Below, one piece after another: positions 12,523-24,081 of a DNA stretch of 64,000 nucleotides. Under the pieces are notes generated by a model. The model was not told the DNA's origin and did no database searches. It saw nothing but the letters and a program-made list of their open reading frames with translations. Each line of letters begins with the position of its first letter. Position 1 is the stretch's first letter. This DNA comes from Vigna angularis. Lineage: Eukaryota > Streptophyta > Magnoliopsida > Fabales > Fabaceae. The position numbers and the translations under genes were made by a program. The stretch is from positions 30,746,077 to 30,810,076 of the forward strand of contig NC_068973.1 in assembly GCF_016808095.1 (NCBI RefSeq), written 5' to 3'.

Positions 12523-14273
12523 CACATGATGCATTTTTACTTGAATTTTATTTTAAAAATTATTATTTTTATCTAAGTTTACATTTTAATTTTTTTAAAA
12601 CAATTTTATCCCAAATTTACAAATAAAAAAAAATTAAAATCAAACCGAGGACACATTATTTTATGATTAATTATATGCAAATTTTGTGACACAATCATGT
12701 ATTTTATTTACAATTTTTTCTATAGTTTTTGAGCATACGATCTAATCTTAATGAAATGATTTGTTTTAAATAGAAAACATTATTCGATTGAAAATTTAAA
12801 TGTGGTTTAAGTTTTATATTAATTAAAAATGAAAAAAATTATAAATTTATTTTCTCAAAATTTTAGATTAAAATATTGTTATAAATTTATCATATATAAA
12901 TTAAATTATATTTCATTGATGTTGTAGTTTTTTTTTTAAAAATTTAATAAACCAAAACGTAAAGAGTGTGAGATAATGCTGCATGCATATCCTATCCCCC
13001 AACTTGTAGGTGTAAGAAGTGTGTCTCAATCTGCCTACTTCCAATGGAACAAAGCAATTTGGGAGATGACATGGAAACAACAGAGAGAGAGGAACAATGA
13101 TCCTTAACAGTGAACTGCAAATGTTATGTTGGTCGTGGGAGGAACTTAGCAGGAAAAGTGGAGATGACGTAGGGCTATAATAATACTGCTCTCATGACCT
13201 ACCACCCATGGACATTGGAAAAGCATCCCATCAAGTTGAAACCTACACACTTCAACTTGTCACAACCCTTTTATTGCAAACCAAACCAAGTTTCCTAATT
13301 CAATGCATCCATCCTCTAAGTAAATTATTGGAAGAAAACAATATAATTTTATTTTATAGACTTCCCTTCTGAATACACTGTTTAAATGCCTGCTTCTCAT
13401 AACATTTTCATCTTTTTATTCAATGCATTCATTCATGCTAAAGTTAATTTTTATTTATTCAATGGTATCTTCTGTCTTGCTGCATGTGAAGTGTAGAACA
13501 TTAGATCCCTCACGTGTTGCTTAATTAGGAGGAGAATCTTTGTGACAGAGTTAAGGTGGAAGGAATCTGAATTGATTCTCTTGGTTGTACAAGTACTACT
13601 GTTTGAATCAATAATGGAATTGCTGACACGAAAACCACATCGTCAAATCCTAGAATATTTTGTACTAAAAAAATCCTCCAACATTTGACACATATGCATA
13701 TACACATACTGCCATATCCAGATAATAATTAATGTTAGGTGTAGTTCTCATCAACCCACACCATCATTCTAACCTTAATCCTTTAAGTGAGAGAACTTAA
13801 GTCCCTTGACTCCACTATCAATTAACTTAATGGTACGATCAAGTTTCTTGCTTTAAGAAAAATTAAGGGTTTTCATTATCTCCAATCCTTTTTACCCTAT
13901 TCATACGTATACAAAGTCTTTTGATGGTTCTCTTTATATCAATATTCAATCAAATTCCTCAATTATAATTGCGTAAAGAAAACGATAAAATTAAATTATC
14001 GAACAAAAAATAAACATTACACTTATTGGAGTCTTTCTCAGTCTCAAAATTTCAGCATTTAAATGTATATTTTGGAAGTATGATTCCAAAAGCATTGAAA
14101 CTTTTCCATAATATGTTTTAGACAGAGGTGTTGTCTAAACATAAATAAATTAAGCGCTTACAAAACTTATCCATTTTCCTTTCTGGTTTGACTTAAGTTT
14201 CTCTAAAATGAGTAGCTTAATTCAGCCCTAAAACAATGCCACTTCTTGTTATCTTGGGATAGATATTGAAAAT
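12523..14273. other. Intergenic DNA, no gene recognised
   Basis: 12523-12960 is very AT-rich. About 12980-13320 is less AT-rich and contains a perfect 9-bp inverted pair (caagttgaa / ttcaacttg, near 13233-13260), but no coding signal and no long stem. A 60-codon frame on the minus strand at 13525-13707 shows no family features. Confidence 0.5.
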
Positions 14274-14535
14274 GGACTTTAAGCCTAACTCAATCCCACA
14301 AAACCAACTTGTATAGTGAGATTTGCACTCCACTTATATATTATAATTTGACTTTATTTCTAGTCGATGTGAAACTTCCAACATACCCCTTCATGCCAAT
14401 GTATAAACATCTTGACCGTGAGAGTAGAATTAATGGGTGGTACGATAGTGACCCAACAACGGGTGAAACACAATGTCCACATAAATCTCATTAGGATAAG
14501 CTCTAAACATGATTCTGATACCATATTATGTTGTC
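14274..14535 (+). repeat. Dispersed legume-type repeat, copy B (best preserved)
   Basis: It contains ggactttaagcctaactcaa, cacaaaaccaacttgta, cacttatatattataatttg and ctagtcgatgtgaaacttcc. It continues with a tail that includes gggtggtacgatagtgaccc and ends near gataccatattatg. I remember this motif series as a very common interspersed repeat of Phaseoleae genomes; it recurs here at 35740 and, inverted, at 11600. Its mechanistic class cannot be told from the sequence. Confidence 0.65.
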
Positions 14536-14899
14536 CAATTTTCGATTACTTAAGTCCGCATAACAAACATCATTTTTCCTATTATTCATGAAAGTTCTTA
14601 ACTCTTTTCCAAGTGATCACTCGACCGACACCTTCAAAAGCTAGCAAACTATAACAAATATTAAGTGCAAAAAATTGACTTCAAACTTAAAAAAATAATT
14701 TATTAACAGCCAAAATAAAACGCGAACGCAATTAAAATATAAAAACACAAAAGATGTTAAAAAATAGTATTTAAAATACTTCTTAAAAAATAAAGATAGA
14801 TGACAATTAAAAATAATAGTTTATAAGATAGCTAGATTAAATGTGGAAGTTGCATTTATGAACTATACATATCTAGTTCTTTTTTGCATTGATAAACTC

Positions 14900-14990
14900 G
14901 GCCTTACTCAATTTAAGTATGGTCTTACTCAATTAAAGCTCGACACTACTCATTTTAAGCTTGATCTTACGAATTTTAAGCTTGACCTAT
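14900..14990. repeat. 21-bp minisatellite, about 4.4 copies
   Basis: Units start at 14900, 14921, 14942 and 14963, with a partial unit at 14984. The consensus is roughly G(G/A)(T/C)CTTACTCAATTTAAGCTT. The unit is a multiple of three, so a 72-codon frame (14843-15061, plus) encodes a seven-residue repeat (LTQFK/LTNFK pattern). No start context, splice signal or homologue supports it as a gene. Confidence 0.8.
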
Positions 14991-15139
14991 GGTATTTTTA
15001 TTTTGCTGATAATTTTTATCCATTAATACATCATTGTTATAGTGAACATCCTTTTTCTTAGACCCACTCAACAACTCTCAATATTGTTTTTATTTTAGTT
15101 TTTTAATATCATTTAATTACAAATGTATCATATATATGT

Positions 15140-15205
<66 letters not shown>

Positions 15206-16626
15206 TTATGACATCAGAATGTAAGAAAAATAATAATTTACATTTGAACACATTTTTCTCTAAAATTTCTAAAGGAAGAAAATATGAAAAAGAATAATAA
15301 TTTTTTTATAAACTAAAAAATAATTTAAACACAAGTTAAAATAGAAGTTTAAAAATTTATATAAGATTTAAAAAAAAATTAATTTGTATATAATGTAATT
15401 ATAATTTATAATTAATTTGAATTTTTTCATATTTTGTCTAGAACTTTTTAAAATTTCATTCGAATAAAAAAAATCACAATTCAATACAGAAATGGTAAAA
15501 TATAATTTTTAAAAAATATCAAATTTTAATAAATACTATTAGGCGATGAAGTTTAAGCTAACTCAAGTATAATTTTAATCATATATATACTTTTAAATAT
15601 TTCTAGAGAATTTCCGTAGTGATGTTTCTTTTTTTAGGGTACAAGCCGTCGCAAGGTTGAAAACGTTGAGTCTCCGCAAACCTTTTAAACTTCTTCCCAT
15701 CATTAGGCAAACGTAGTACTTTATTATAAATATTAATATTTTTCTTTTAAAAAAATGCGACATTACTCTTTCTATACATTTCGCATTGGATGGTACGAAA
15801 ATAAAATATTTAGAAAAAGAATGCGTGGAAGTAAAATGTTCGTTTCACATACTAGTTTAAACAATTTTCGTAAAGAATCTCTTCCCACAATTTATCTTTT
15901 TCCTATATAATTAATTTGCTTCGGACAAATCTCGAGTGCTGTTTGGATTTGTTCTATTGACAAATCCGATAACACTTTGCACCAAAGAAATTCTACAAAC
16001 ATTTGGTATACAAAATATACGCCGAATGACCTCATGTTCCCATATATATTATAGGATCAAATCATCCAGTACCTAATTAATTTTCTTTTTCCAACTTGTT
16101 AGAAAAATTCATTTTCGACTCGATTCTCTTGAGTTAATCCACGTAAAATAAAATTTAATTAACACATCATATATCCCTTAATAAAAAATAAAATCTGATT
16201 AAAACCTAAAGTGAACAAGGAAGTGCGTTTGATTTTTGTTTCACAGCCTTTAGACTCAGAATCTTGGGGATTCCCTTTTGGAAAATGTGATAACGAAAAA
16301 CCATTTTCACAGCTATATCTAGCTTGGTAGAAGTCCCCGCATGTTTGATTTTGTTTTATAAATAGAATCTTTGCTTTGAGCACCTGACATAATGACACAT
16401 GTGACAGACAAGTACTAGAACATTAGTTATTGCATTATTTGATTCACATTATACTTTCCGAAACACGGAAGAAAGTAAAAGGGAAAGAAGAAGACACAAT
16501 GAAAATGAAAATGAAAATGAAAGGAGTGAGGAAGGTAAAGATTTTCACAATGAACAAAATCTTTCTTGACCTCAATCTAGGTAAGCTAAAAGGAAAATTT
16601 ATAGTGGTAGTCCTATGAAAGGACCT
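14991..16626. other. AT-rich DNA downstream of the first WAT1-related gene
   Basis: A (TA)n tract with TATG/TACATA interruptions occupies about 15128-15200. The remainder is AT-rich and non-coding. Short open frames near 16159-16618 on both strands are not recognised. The segment next to 16626 should hold the 3'UTR of the minus-strand transporter gene. Confidence 0.6.
15128..15200. repeat. (TA)n microsatellite
   Basis: A TA dinucleotide run of about 50 bp (15152-15200), preceded by tatgtatacatacatacata. Confidence 0.9.
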
Positions 16627-19600
16627 TCATGATAAGGTTGTTGGTGGGACACCTTTCCTCAACACCTCATCTGAAACATTGATCTCAAGCCCATAAAAGC
16701 TGTCTGACGCTGATTTTGTACTGTCCTTCATTGGCAATCCTTGGTTTGCTTCTTTCCCTGTTTCTGTTGTGTTCACACGGTCTTTGCTTTTGCCCCACAC
16801 CACAGTGTAAAGTCCGCACACGATCAGAATAGCCCCAAATATACTGAAAACACACACAACAACTTTAATTACCCCATTAATGATTAACTGTTTGATGCTA
16901 ATTAATTTTTTTTTACGAGATAACACAAACCTTCCAAGATGAACTTGTTCGGCTAAAACAAGAGAACCCAATGCAGCGGTGATTATCATACATAGAGGGC
17001 TGAAAGATGTCACAAACACTGGTCCACGTTCCCTGGTCACAACCCCTTGTACATAGTACGCCATTCCAGAACAAATCACCCCCTGGTTATTATTTATCAC
17101 AATTAGTTACTTTAATCACTAACTCAAATCATCATCATCATCATGCATTGGCTTTACTTTTAATTTAATTACTAATTACTAATGAAATCAAGGTACTCAC
17201 AGAATACACGCAAGCAAGAAGCCTTGAATCCCAGCCTATGACCCAGACACTAAAGTCTCGTTCAAATATAAGGGATGCGATTGAACCCTCAATGATTCCC
17301 ATTACGCAAATCCATGCTGTGAGTGAGAGCTCTGCTGGGTACTTCTTCAAAGTGAATGACTAAATCCACAAAATGGTAACACAAAGTCAGATTATTAACC
17401 ACTCTTGGATAATTTCTTCAGTCTTTTACTTGATATTACTTCATCAACCAGAGAATAAATAGTTTTTGTTATGTAAAGTTTCATTGATTTCGATTTCTAA
17501 TTAATCTGACATCTGCGTGAGTAGTTTTGACTTTGCTTACTTGCAAAATGAAGAAACCAGCCCAACTGGCACAACTTGATATGAGCATGACTGTGCCAAC
17601 CACCCAGTGTTGATCAGAGGGTTCAGTGGTACTACTGCTAGAGTTCCCGTGGCTGCTGATGGCTCCTCCACCCTTTATGATTTGGAAGGCAGGACCTTTG
17701 TACAGAGTCATAACCATAGCTCCTGAAACTGTTATAACCGTTCCAATGACCTTCGCTAGGCTGTGAAATTTTCTCAGGTTCACCTTCTCCAGCCTGGTCG
17801 GTACAATAGTTTTCATCTCGTTAATTATATTCACTAGAATCAATATCTTTCCACAGTAAATAAAAAAGCAAAGAATGGAAGAATCTTATTTGATATCCAT
17901 ATGCCTTGACAGCAGAAAATAGTGTTGTTTAATCCAAGTTGCATAAACGACAGCATTGGACTACATGGAATCTCATAAATCAAACTTTAATTAATGTTAC
18001 AAAGGGTGTGTGGATATGGCAGAGAATAGTTTGTGACATCATTTGTCATGCATGCAGAGTGGTTTCCACAATGTCGGATCCTATTATTCTGTGGAATGCA
18101 ATTAACTAGTAGCCTTTTCCCTTTGCGTAAGCACTCACACTTGTATTAATTATAAGGGTGGACAGTGATTGAAGGTTTTACCTGAAAATGAGAGCCATAA
18201 TAAAAGTAATGGCCGGGAGGACATTAACTGTGGCGGATGCAAACGTTGTTGAAGTCATTTTCATTCCCATGTTGTACAAGTTCTGATCCAGCACTGGCCT
18301 GTTCCATTTCATCAAATCAAATTCTAAACAAAATCTCTTATTTTCGGGTGAACACGTGTGAGTGTGTGTGTGTATATATATATTGTGTAGTTCATGAGGA
18401 AATGGCAATAAAATAATTTTTTATTATATATCAATATAGACGCAGGAGTACAAATATTTACTGATAATTTGATTTAATTAACAGACTTTTTTTAGCTGCC
18501 AGATATCTTCAATTTTAGAGAGGAGTTAAAATTGATAAAGAAGAACATCTACGCTCCTCCCTTCTTCTGTCCCCTCCAAAGTATATGAATTCTCTTCTCG
18601 TTTTAATGTTTCCTTATCAATTACTATGTTGCGGTTAAATTTTGAAACAATATCTTTATGTCTCACTTTGATATGTTTGCGTCGCATTAGAATTATAAAT
18701 ACCTATTTTCTAAGTCTATATATCGCACTCAATTTTTATTTATGTGTAATTGCTCTGGTTGCTCATATCTTCACTTCGGCCTTGTACAGACCATGTTACC
18801 ACCAACACACACCTGCCTTTGATTGCATTTCCGTACATTAAAATAATAAAAGGAATTAAAATTATTGGTAAGTAAGGAAGTAATGAATTTATGATTGGAA
18901 ACTTTGCCTTTTGTTAATGATTATCTCTGGTGTATCATTTTCCTCGGTACGTGTTCTCTAGAAAAGGTGGAGCATTATGAAGGTCACTATCAGGTAATAA
19001 AAATGATAGATTATGCAGAATATATATATATATATAGATATATAGTGTTCATTTGATTTTAAACTTGAGGGTTTACCGTAAGAGATATTGACATGTATCA
19101 TTTGTTTCTATTCTTAATCTTGTATTTATGGTTGCCAAATATATAAGAAAACAGTGCAAGAATGAAGCAACTGTAAGGATGAATATTCATAAAAATAAAA
19201 AAATTAAGAAATCCAATCAAAGATGAATATTTAATTGTTGGAATTCTTATTCCCTAGAATCTTTTATTTTCGTCACAACAAGAAGGAATATAAGTTAATG
19301 CTACTTCAACGAAATGAATAATAGAAAAGAAAAGTTTATATATGATATGCTTAGTCAGTTATATATTATGCATGCATGCATGTGAGATTAAAATTGCTAT
19401 GACGAATAATAATTGAATCGATGAAGAGACTGAGAATATAAACAAGTTATGTATATATGAAAAGTGACTTTGATAAGAGGCTTACTCAAGGAAACCAAGT
19501 GCGACTATCCTGAGGAAGATGGGAAGAGTCATCTTTGGTCTTATTTTTCTGCAAAGATTGTGAACCGTAAGAAAACCTTAATTAAGAGAGAGGTGTTGGG

Positions 19601-19868
19601 AATTAAGAACAGCATTTAGTGGAACAGTGAAAGAAGAAGAGAGAAAGAAAAGATACCTTTCAAGGACAAGTGCAAAAGGGACTATGATAATGGCGGCAAC
19701 TACGTGACGGTAGACTGAGAGTATCCAATGACTCATGCCATGCTTGAAAGAAACCATGGTGATGATATACATCCCTGAGTAGCCAAACTGAAGGGACAAT
19801 ATAGCAAGGTAAGGCTTCAGCTTGCGAAGCCCTTGGCTCATCTTAGCACCACCATTTTGGTCCTCCAT
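16627..19868 (-). CDS. WAT1-related protein (UMAMIT / nodulin MtN21 / EamA transporter), UMAMIT17/18-like
   Basis: Seven exons, in transcript order: 19868-19657, 19548-19486, 18298-18182, 17793-17541, 17359-17201, 17082-16931, 16843-16627; 1173 nt, 390 aa, GT-AG introns, no frame break. The length is normal for this plant family of ten-helix transporters with two EamA domains, here about residues 15-165 and 200-338. Family signatures are KPYLAILSLQFGYSGMYI (helix 1), YRHVVA, the PFAL.LERKIRPKMTL junction, LEPVLDQNLYNMGMK, YKGP at 162-165, ILQSFTLKKYPAELSLTAW, GVICSGMAYYVQG, RGPVF, FSPLCMIITA and VVWGKSKD at 333-340. A hydrophilic tail of about 50 residues follows and should be cytosolic. The motifs resemble the Arabidopsis UMAMIT17/18 (SIAR1) clade as I remember it; members export amino acids, so an amino-acid facilitator role is inferred. 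The start fits the family N-terminus, with the tail MEDQNGGAKMSQ before the first helix. Confidence 0.93.
18299..19485 (-). other. Large intron 2 of the first WAT1-related gene
   Basis: This 1.19-kb AT-rich intron has a short TA tract near 19020-19042 and an alternating TGCA tetranucleotide run (atgcatgcatgcatg at about 19368-19382) containing overlapping RY-type CATGCA words. No inserted gene was recognised. Confidence 0.75.
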
Positions 19869-19978
19869 CTTCTTTGTATGCACCAAGGTGACACACAAAA
19901 ACACAGACAAACTCTCTCTAACGAGTTATGGGTTGTGACTCGTGAGTTTGTGGGTGACCCTCAAAACGAGAAATGCCC

Positions 19979-19987
19979 TTTTTATAA
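19979..19987 (-). promoter_or_regulatory. Putative TATA box of the first WAT1-related gene
   Basis: On the minus strand GGCTTATAAAAAG puts a TATAAAAA word about 110 bp before the ATG. The sequence between it and the ATG is less AT-rich and free of upstream ATGs in a long frame, as expected for a short 5'UTR. Confidence 0.6.
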
Positions 19988-21081
19988 GCCAAAAAAGCAA
20001 AATAATTTAAAAAGAAGACCCCGTTTCACACAACACCTTTTTTGCCCAAGGCACTAATTCTCCCACTTCAATTTTCACCCTCAATGATTCCCCCTCACCC
20101 ATTTTCCAATATACAAACACATTTTCCTAACAATTGCTAGGAGCAGAAAAGGTGAAGCAGATATTATTTGTCTATGGAGAAAATATTTTTTATTGTCCTC
20201 TTATTACAATTTCTGTTTCTTTATATATATTTTTTCTGTTTTGTTTAATTTATGGGAGTGGGAGGTGTTTCATTCATTGACCGCCAAATGGAATTTACGT
20301 TTAGTGCTTTGCTCATGACGCCAGCAATTATGTTCTATGTGGTGTTAAGTAGAGTGGGTGTTGTATATGTGGACACCATTTAGAAAGATGGATCAGTGAA
20401 AAATCATTCGTTAACTAGACATCTTTCACCTACGTTAATAAATATACAATACACGCATTGGATAGTTTAGTATTTATCAAAATTTAATAATAACAATTAA
20501 TCCTTAGCCACTTGTTTCTATCTATGCACACATATGCGTGGGTGTTAATGATTGTAATTTAACCATCTTAATATTTTACATATATAGAATCTCATACTCA
20601 AATCTTGTTGGAGTGGGATTAAGATATATTCTATCATGGATATTATAACTCAAACAAAATTATTCAATACCCATTAAATAGCTCAATAATATTCTCTATT
20701 TAACATGAGTGTTACCACCACACGCCAAAATATTAAAGCTTGTTGTTGCAATTCAGATATGTATTTTTTGTCTATTGGATTAAATGACGACGACTTAACA
20801 AGAAAAGTCTTTCAAATGATAATATTTTCTCTCTTTTCTACTCTTTTTTTCCCTTATTCGACTATAATTTGAAAAAGACAAGAATAAACAAATAAAAAGA
20901 AGACAAAAAAACGATAACAACAGACTTAATTTTACCTTAATGTATAATTTGACTTTGGTGAGTACATTCACCCAAAATCAAAGATGGCAGAGTCGAGGTT
21001 TGCAAGTGGTTTATTTTCTACTCAACTAAAAATCTGATATGTGATTTTTTTTCTTATAATATTTTAAAAACTTGATTTCGT
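19988..21081. other. Promoter region and intergenic DNA up to the CACTA element
   Basis: No coding gene. 20050-20400 is moderately AT-rich and would be the distal promoter of the minus-strand transporter. 20400-21081 is AT-rich and unremarkable. The CACTA element begins at 21082 after the flanking triplet CGT. Confidence 0.6.
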
Positions 21082-21154
21082 CACTAGTGTAGAAAGGGCT
21101 TTAGACGTTTGTTATTTTGGTCTTTTAACGTCAGATCCATACCCAACGTTTTTG

Positions 21155-21382
21155 CGGGTGACGTTAATCAGACGTCGGCTGAGTATACCCGACGTTTATA
21201 CAGACGTCGGATGTAGGTATACCCGACGTCTATATAGACGTCGGATGTGGGCGTATGCCCGACGTCTATATAGACGTCAGATGTATATATATCCGACATC
21301 TATTGCGCTGGAACGTTTTGTCCATTGTAACTCATTGGATGTCTGTGTGTGCACTGACAGACGTATATAGACGTCGGACATG
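21155..21382. repeat. CACTA subterminal repeat array, left (GACGTC motif)
   Basis: I count seven perfect GACGTC palindromes plus variants (gacgttt, gacatct, gacgtat), mostly in the form ccgacgtctatatagacgtc, in both orientations. Arrays like this are where CACTA-encoded DNA-binding proteins attach. An open frame running through it (21152-21370) is a by-product. Confidence 0.88.
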
Positions 21383-21483
21383 GCACTAACAGACGACCAC
21401 GGGGTGTTTTTTTTTAAACTAATTTATTTTTACAATAAAACCACACTTGAAAAACAAAAAAATTGTCCCAAAACAGTATACTG

Positions 21484-21485
<2 letters not shown>

Positions 21486-21547
<62 letters not shown>
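21486..21547. repeat. (TA)n microsatellite inside the CACTA element
   Basis: A nearly perfect TA run of about 62 bp between the left subterminal array and the protease remnant. Confidence 0.9.
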
Positions 21548-21550
<3 letters not shown>

Positions 21551-21839
21551 TTTCAACTAAAGAAAGTTCTACTTAATCTAAAAAACAATCCAATACCAAA
21601 ACTATCAAAATATAAACTTAAACTAAACCTAATAATGTTCAACAACAAATATAAGTGTTCCTAGCTCCATCTTTGCAGAAGATAAGCTGTCCACTCCTGC
21701 CTTATCTGCCTAATTGTATCCTCTGGTATAGGAGATGTACTCTTGAAGCGTTGCAAAATGAAGAAAGATTCATTATGATTTCATATATATATGTTCAAAG
21801 ATGAATTTGATTTGTAATGTATTGAAGGTATGCATCACT

Positions 21840-22513
21840 ACCTCATTCCAGTCATCTGTAATGGAAGCTCGGATGATGGTCTTAATCCAAGATATGACAT
21901 AGAAGCCACATTCCAATGAATCTAGCTGCTTGTTACACTAAAATGAAAAACTAAATAGTCAAGAATTTAGATCATTCAATAACATAGAAAAGGAATTAGA
22001 ACTATAAATGACTTACAACCTTTGGATACAAAACTTCAACTAGTTGACCTCGGGATTTACCCATAACTCTATTTAGATTGAAAACACAAAGTAAAATTAA
22101 TATAATTATATTTATCATAAAAATTTAAGGTCAACATGAAATTCAAAGTCATTTTTGGAGAAACACTTACCCTTGAAGCATGCTTCTCAAGTCATTTCTC
22201 ATCTTCATTTGCAGCGAACAAAACCATATAATTTTACATAGTTTGGGAATGATGACCATCAACTGCCAATGAGACTTATCATGAATCATAAATAGTTAGT
22301 AAACTAATTAAGTAAACTTTAATGAAATTTTACATAAAACAACAGATATCCATCAATGTATGGCACAAGGTATACGTCTCTTTTTGACTTATCCATCCAT
22401 GTTTGCAAATAATATTGTTTGCTTTCAAGTGTGTTACCAGAAGGTTGATTGGTCTGAGGTTCAACAAATCCGTACATGGAAGACCAACCTTGGTCTACAA
22501 CGATTGTGTCCAT
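21840..22513 (-). pseudogene. Ulp1-like (C48) cysteine protease remnant of the CACTA element
   Basis: On the minus strand, pieces in order are QYYLQTWMDKSKRDVYLVPY, HWQLMVIIPKLCKIIWFCSL, KSRGQLVEVLYPK and QLDSLECGFYVISWIK. HWQL carries the catalytic-His motif and Q...ECGFYVI the Gln/Cys motif of Ulp1/SUMO-protease-type C48 peptidases, which many plant CACTA elements carry downstream of the transposase. The Asp expected after the first motif appears as Cys in WFCSL. Pieces are separated by non-coding gaps that may be introns or decay; I could not join them cleanly. A functional enzyme is unlikely. Confidence 0.75.
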
Positions 22514-22896
22514 GTACTTAAAACAACAAAGTTAAGTTGTTAGAAACTAGCAATCTAAATAAAACTAACATGGAAGACAAAATTAACTATCTTACATGCA
22601 CCATAGTTGAAGGATGAAAATATTCAACATCCTGTCTCCGCCAATGATCTTCAATGCATCATTCAATGTGATATATACTGGCACATGGGGGGAGCCCAAA
22701 TACTCTGAAATCCCAGTATATTTCTAATGGTGCTCTCTTCAACCTGGGTAATCTTGTCATTAGCTTTGATAGAGGATCATCCTCCGCTTCAGCCATCTCA
22801 TCATCTTCATCTATGACTGTATCATGCATCAGCTGCTTCTAAGGACGTGTGAACTGAAGATAACAATTTCAAAGTTATCAATAAATATTTTTAAAT
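22514..22896 (-). pseudogene. Decayed CACTA coding sequence between transposase and protease
   Basis: Minus-strand translation gives short open stretches with an acidic patch (DEDDEMAEAEDDPLSK) near 22750-22820, but stops and frame changes interrupt it. It sits where CACTA elements encode the C-terminal transposase part or a linker to the protease domain. No domain is recognisable. Confidence 0.45.
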
Positions 22897-24081
22897 TTAA
22901 CATAGAAATACTAATAATAAAAATATTATACTTGTGGAGTAGTAATGTGTGACATAATCAATGTCATTTCCAGGTTGTCTAGGACCCGATATCATCATGG
23001 ACAACATCACATATTTTCTCTTCATGCACAACGAAGGAGAAAGATTGTATATCATCAACATAACTGGCCATGAAATGTGTTTGCTACTTAAGTTCCCATA
23101 AGGACTCATACTATCAGTTGCAAGTGTAAGTCTTAAGTTTCTTGGATCTACACCAAATTCTGGAAATGTTTCATCGATCTTCTTCCATTGTGGTGAATCA
23201 GTTGGGTGTCGAAGAAGATTATCGCACTTTCTTCCGACAACGTGCCATTTAAGGTTCTTTGCATCTTCCTTAATAGAGAACATACATTTGAACCTAGGTA
23301 TTATAGGCAAATACCACATCACCTTAGCAGGTGCACCATCATTACCTTAGCAGGTGCACCATCATTACCTTAGCAGGTGCACCATCATTACCTTCATCAC
23401 TAGTGTTTTTGTCAGATTTCTTTTTAAAACGGGATAAACCACATGTTGGACAATACTTTAACGAAGCAAACTCCTTTATGTACAAAACACAATCATTAGG
23501 ACAAACATGTATCTTTTGATATTCAAGACCCATTGGACATAAAAAAATTTTTTGCCTCGTAATTACGAATAGGTAGAGTATTATTTTCTGGAAGCATCTC
23601 CTTCAACAACTTCAACAACTCTGTAAAACTTTTATCGGTCCATCCAATCCTTGCTTTTAATCTAAACAACTTCAATGTTGCAGATAGACGTGTAAAGTTC
23701 GAGCATCCTGGGAACAACGGTTGCTTTGAATCATCTATAAGAGAATCATACAAGTTAGCTCTTCCAAAATTATCTTCACCAACATCATGTATCATGTCCT
23801 CTAAATGATCACTCATCCATTCTTCCACATAATCCGTTCCTCGTGACGTGGTAGGCTGGTCCAGTACTTTTCCATGCCAAGTCCAAAACAATATAAGTTC
23901 TCATTATGCCGAACATGAATAGATGGTCACACACATTGTCTAAGTCTTGCCGTATTTGATTAAGACAACGAACCCAAGGAAAAAAATATGTCCCGTTCAC
24001 AGACTTTGCATTTTGTTGAACATATTGCAAGAACACCGAAACACCTTTCTCATATTCTTCACTGATGCGACGTTCATTCAT
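22897..24081 (-). pseudogene. TNP2-like CACTA transposase, broken by frameshifts
   Basis: Four minus-strand blocks lie in order. 24081-23890 is the transposase-associated domain (EYEKGVSVFLQY). 23891-23550 carries FWTWHGKVLDQP, SDHLEDMIHDVG, FTRLSATLKLFRLKAR and GWTDKSFTELLKLLKEMLP. 23533-23390 carries YQKIHVCPNDCVLYIKEF and a CPTCG zinc-knuckle-like motif. 23322-22940 carries WYLPIIPRFKCMF, LLRHPTDSPQWKKIDETFPE, DPRNLRLTLATD and MISGPRQPGNDID. These are hallmark blocks of Tnp2/Transposase_21. Frame changes occur near 23885, at a homopolymer near 23545-23555, and at a 23-bp tandem triplication (23321-23389). After GNDID homology stops, so the C-terminal third is missing or unrecognisable. This is a relic of a DDE-type CACTA transposase. 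Confidence 0.9.
23321..23389. repeat. 23-bp tandem triplication inside the transposase relic
   Basis: Three perfect head-to-tail copies of a 23-bp unit (accttagcaggtgcaccatc + att), followed by a partial fourth (acctt). One copy would read through as ...NDGAPAKV then MWYLPIIPRF. Two extra copies add 46 bp and shift the frame. Confidence 0.92.

Noticed and set aside
13225..13265. Perfect 9-bp stem (caagttgaa / ttcaacttg) with a 10-base loop
   Set aside because: Pairing does not extend beyond 9 bp. No terminator or precursor role can be supported.
21152..21664. Two plus-strand open frames at the left end of the CACTA element
   Set aside because: One runs through the GACGTC array (Arg/Tyr periodicity) and the other through a TA tract; both are by-products of repeats.
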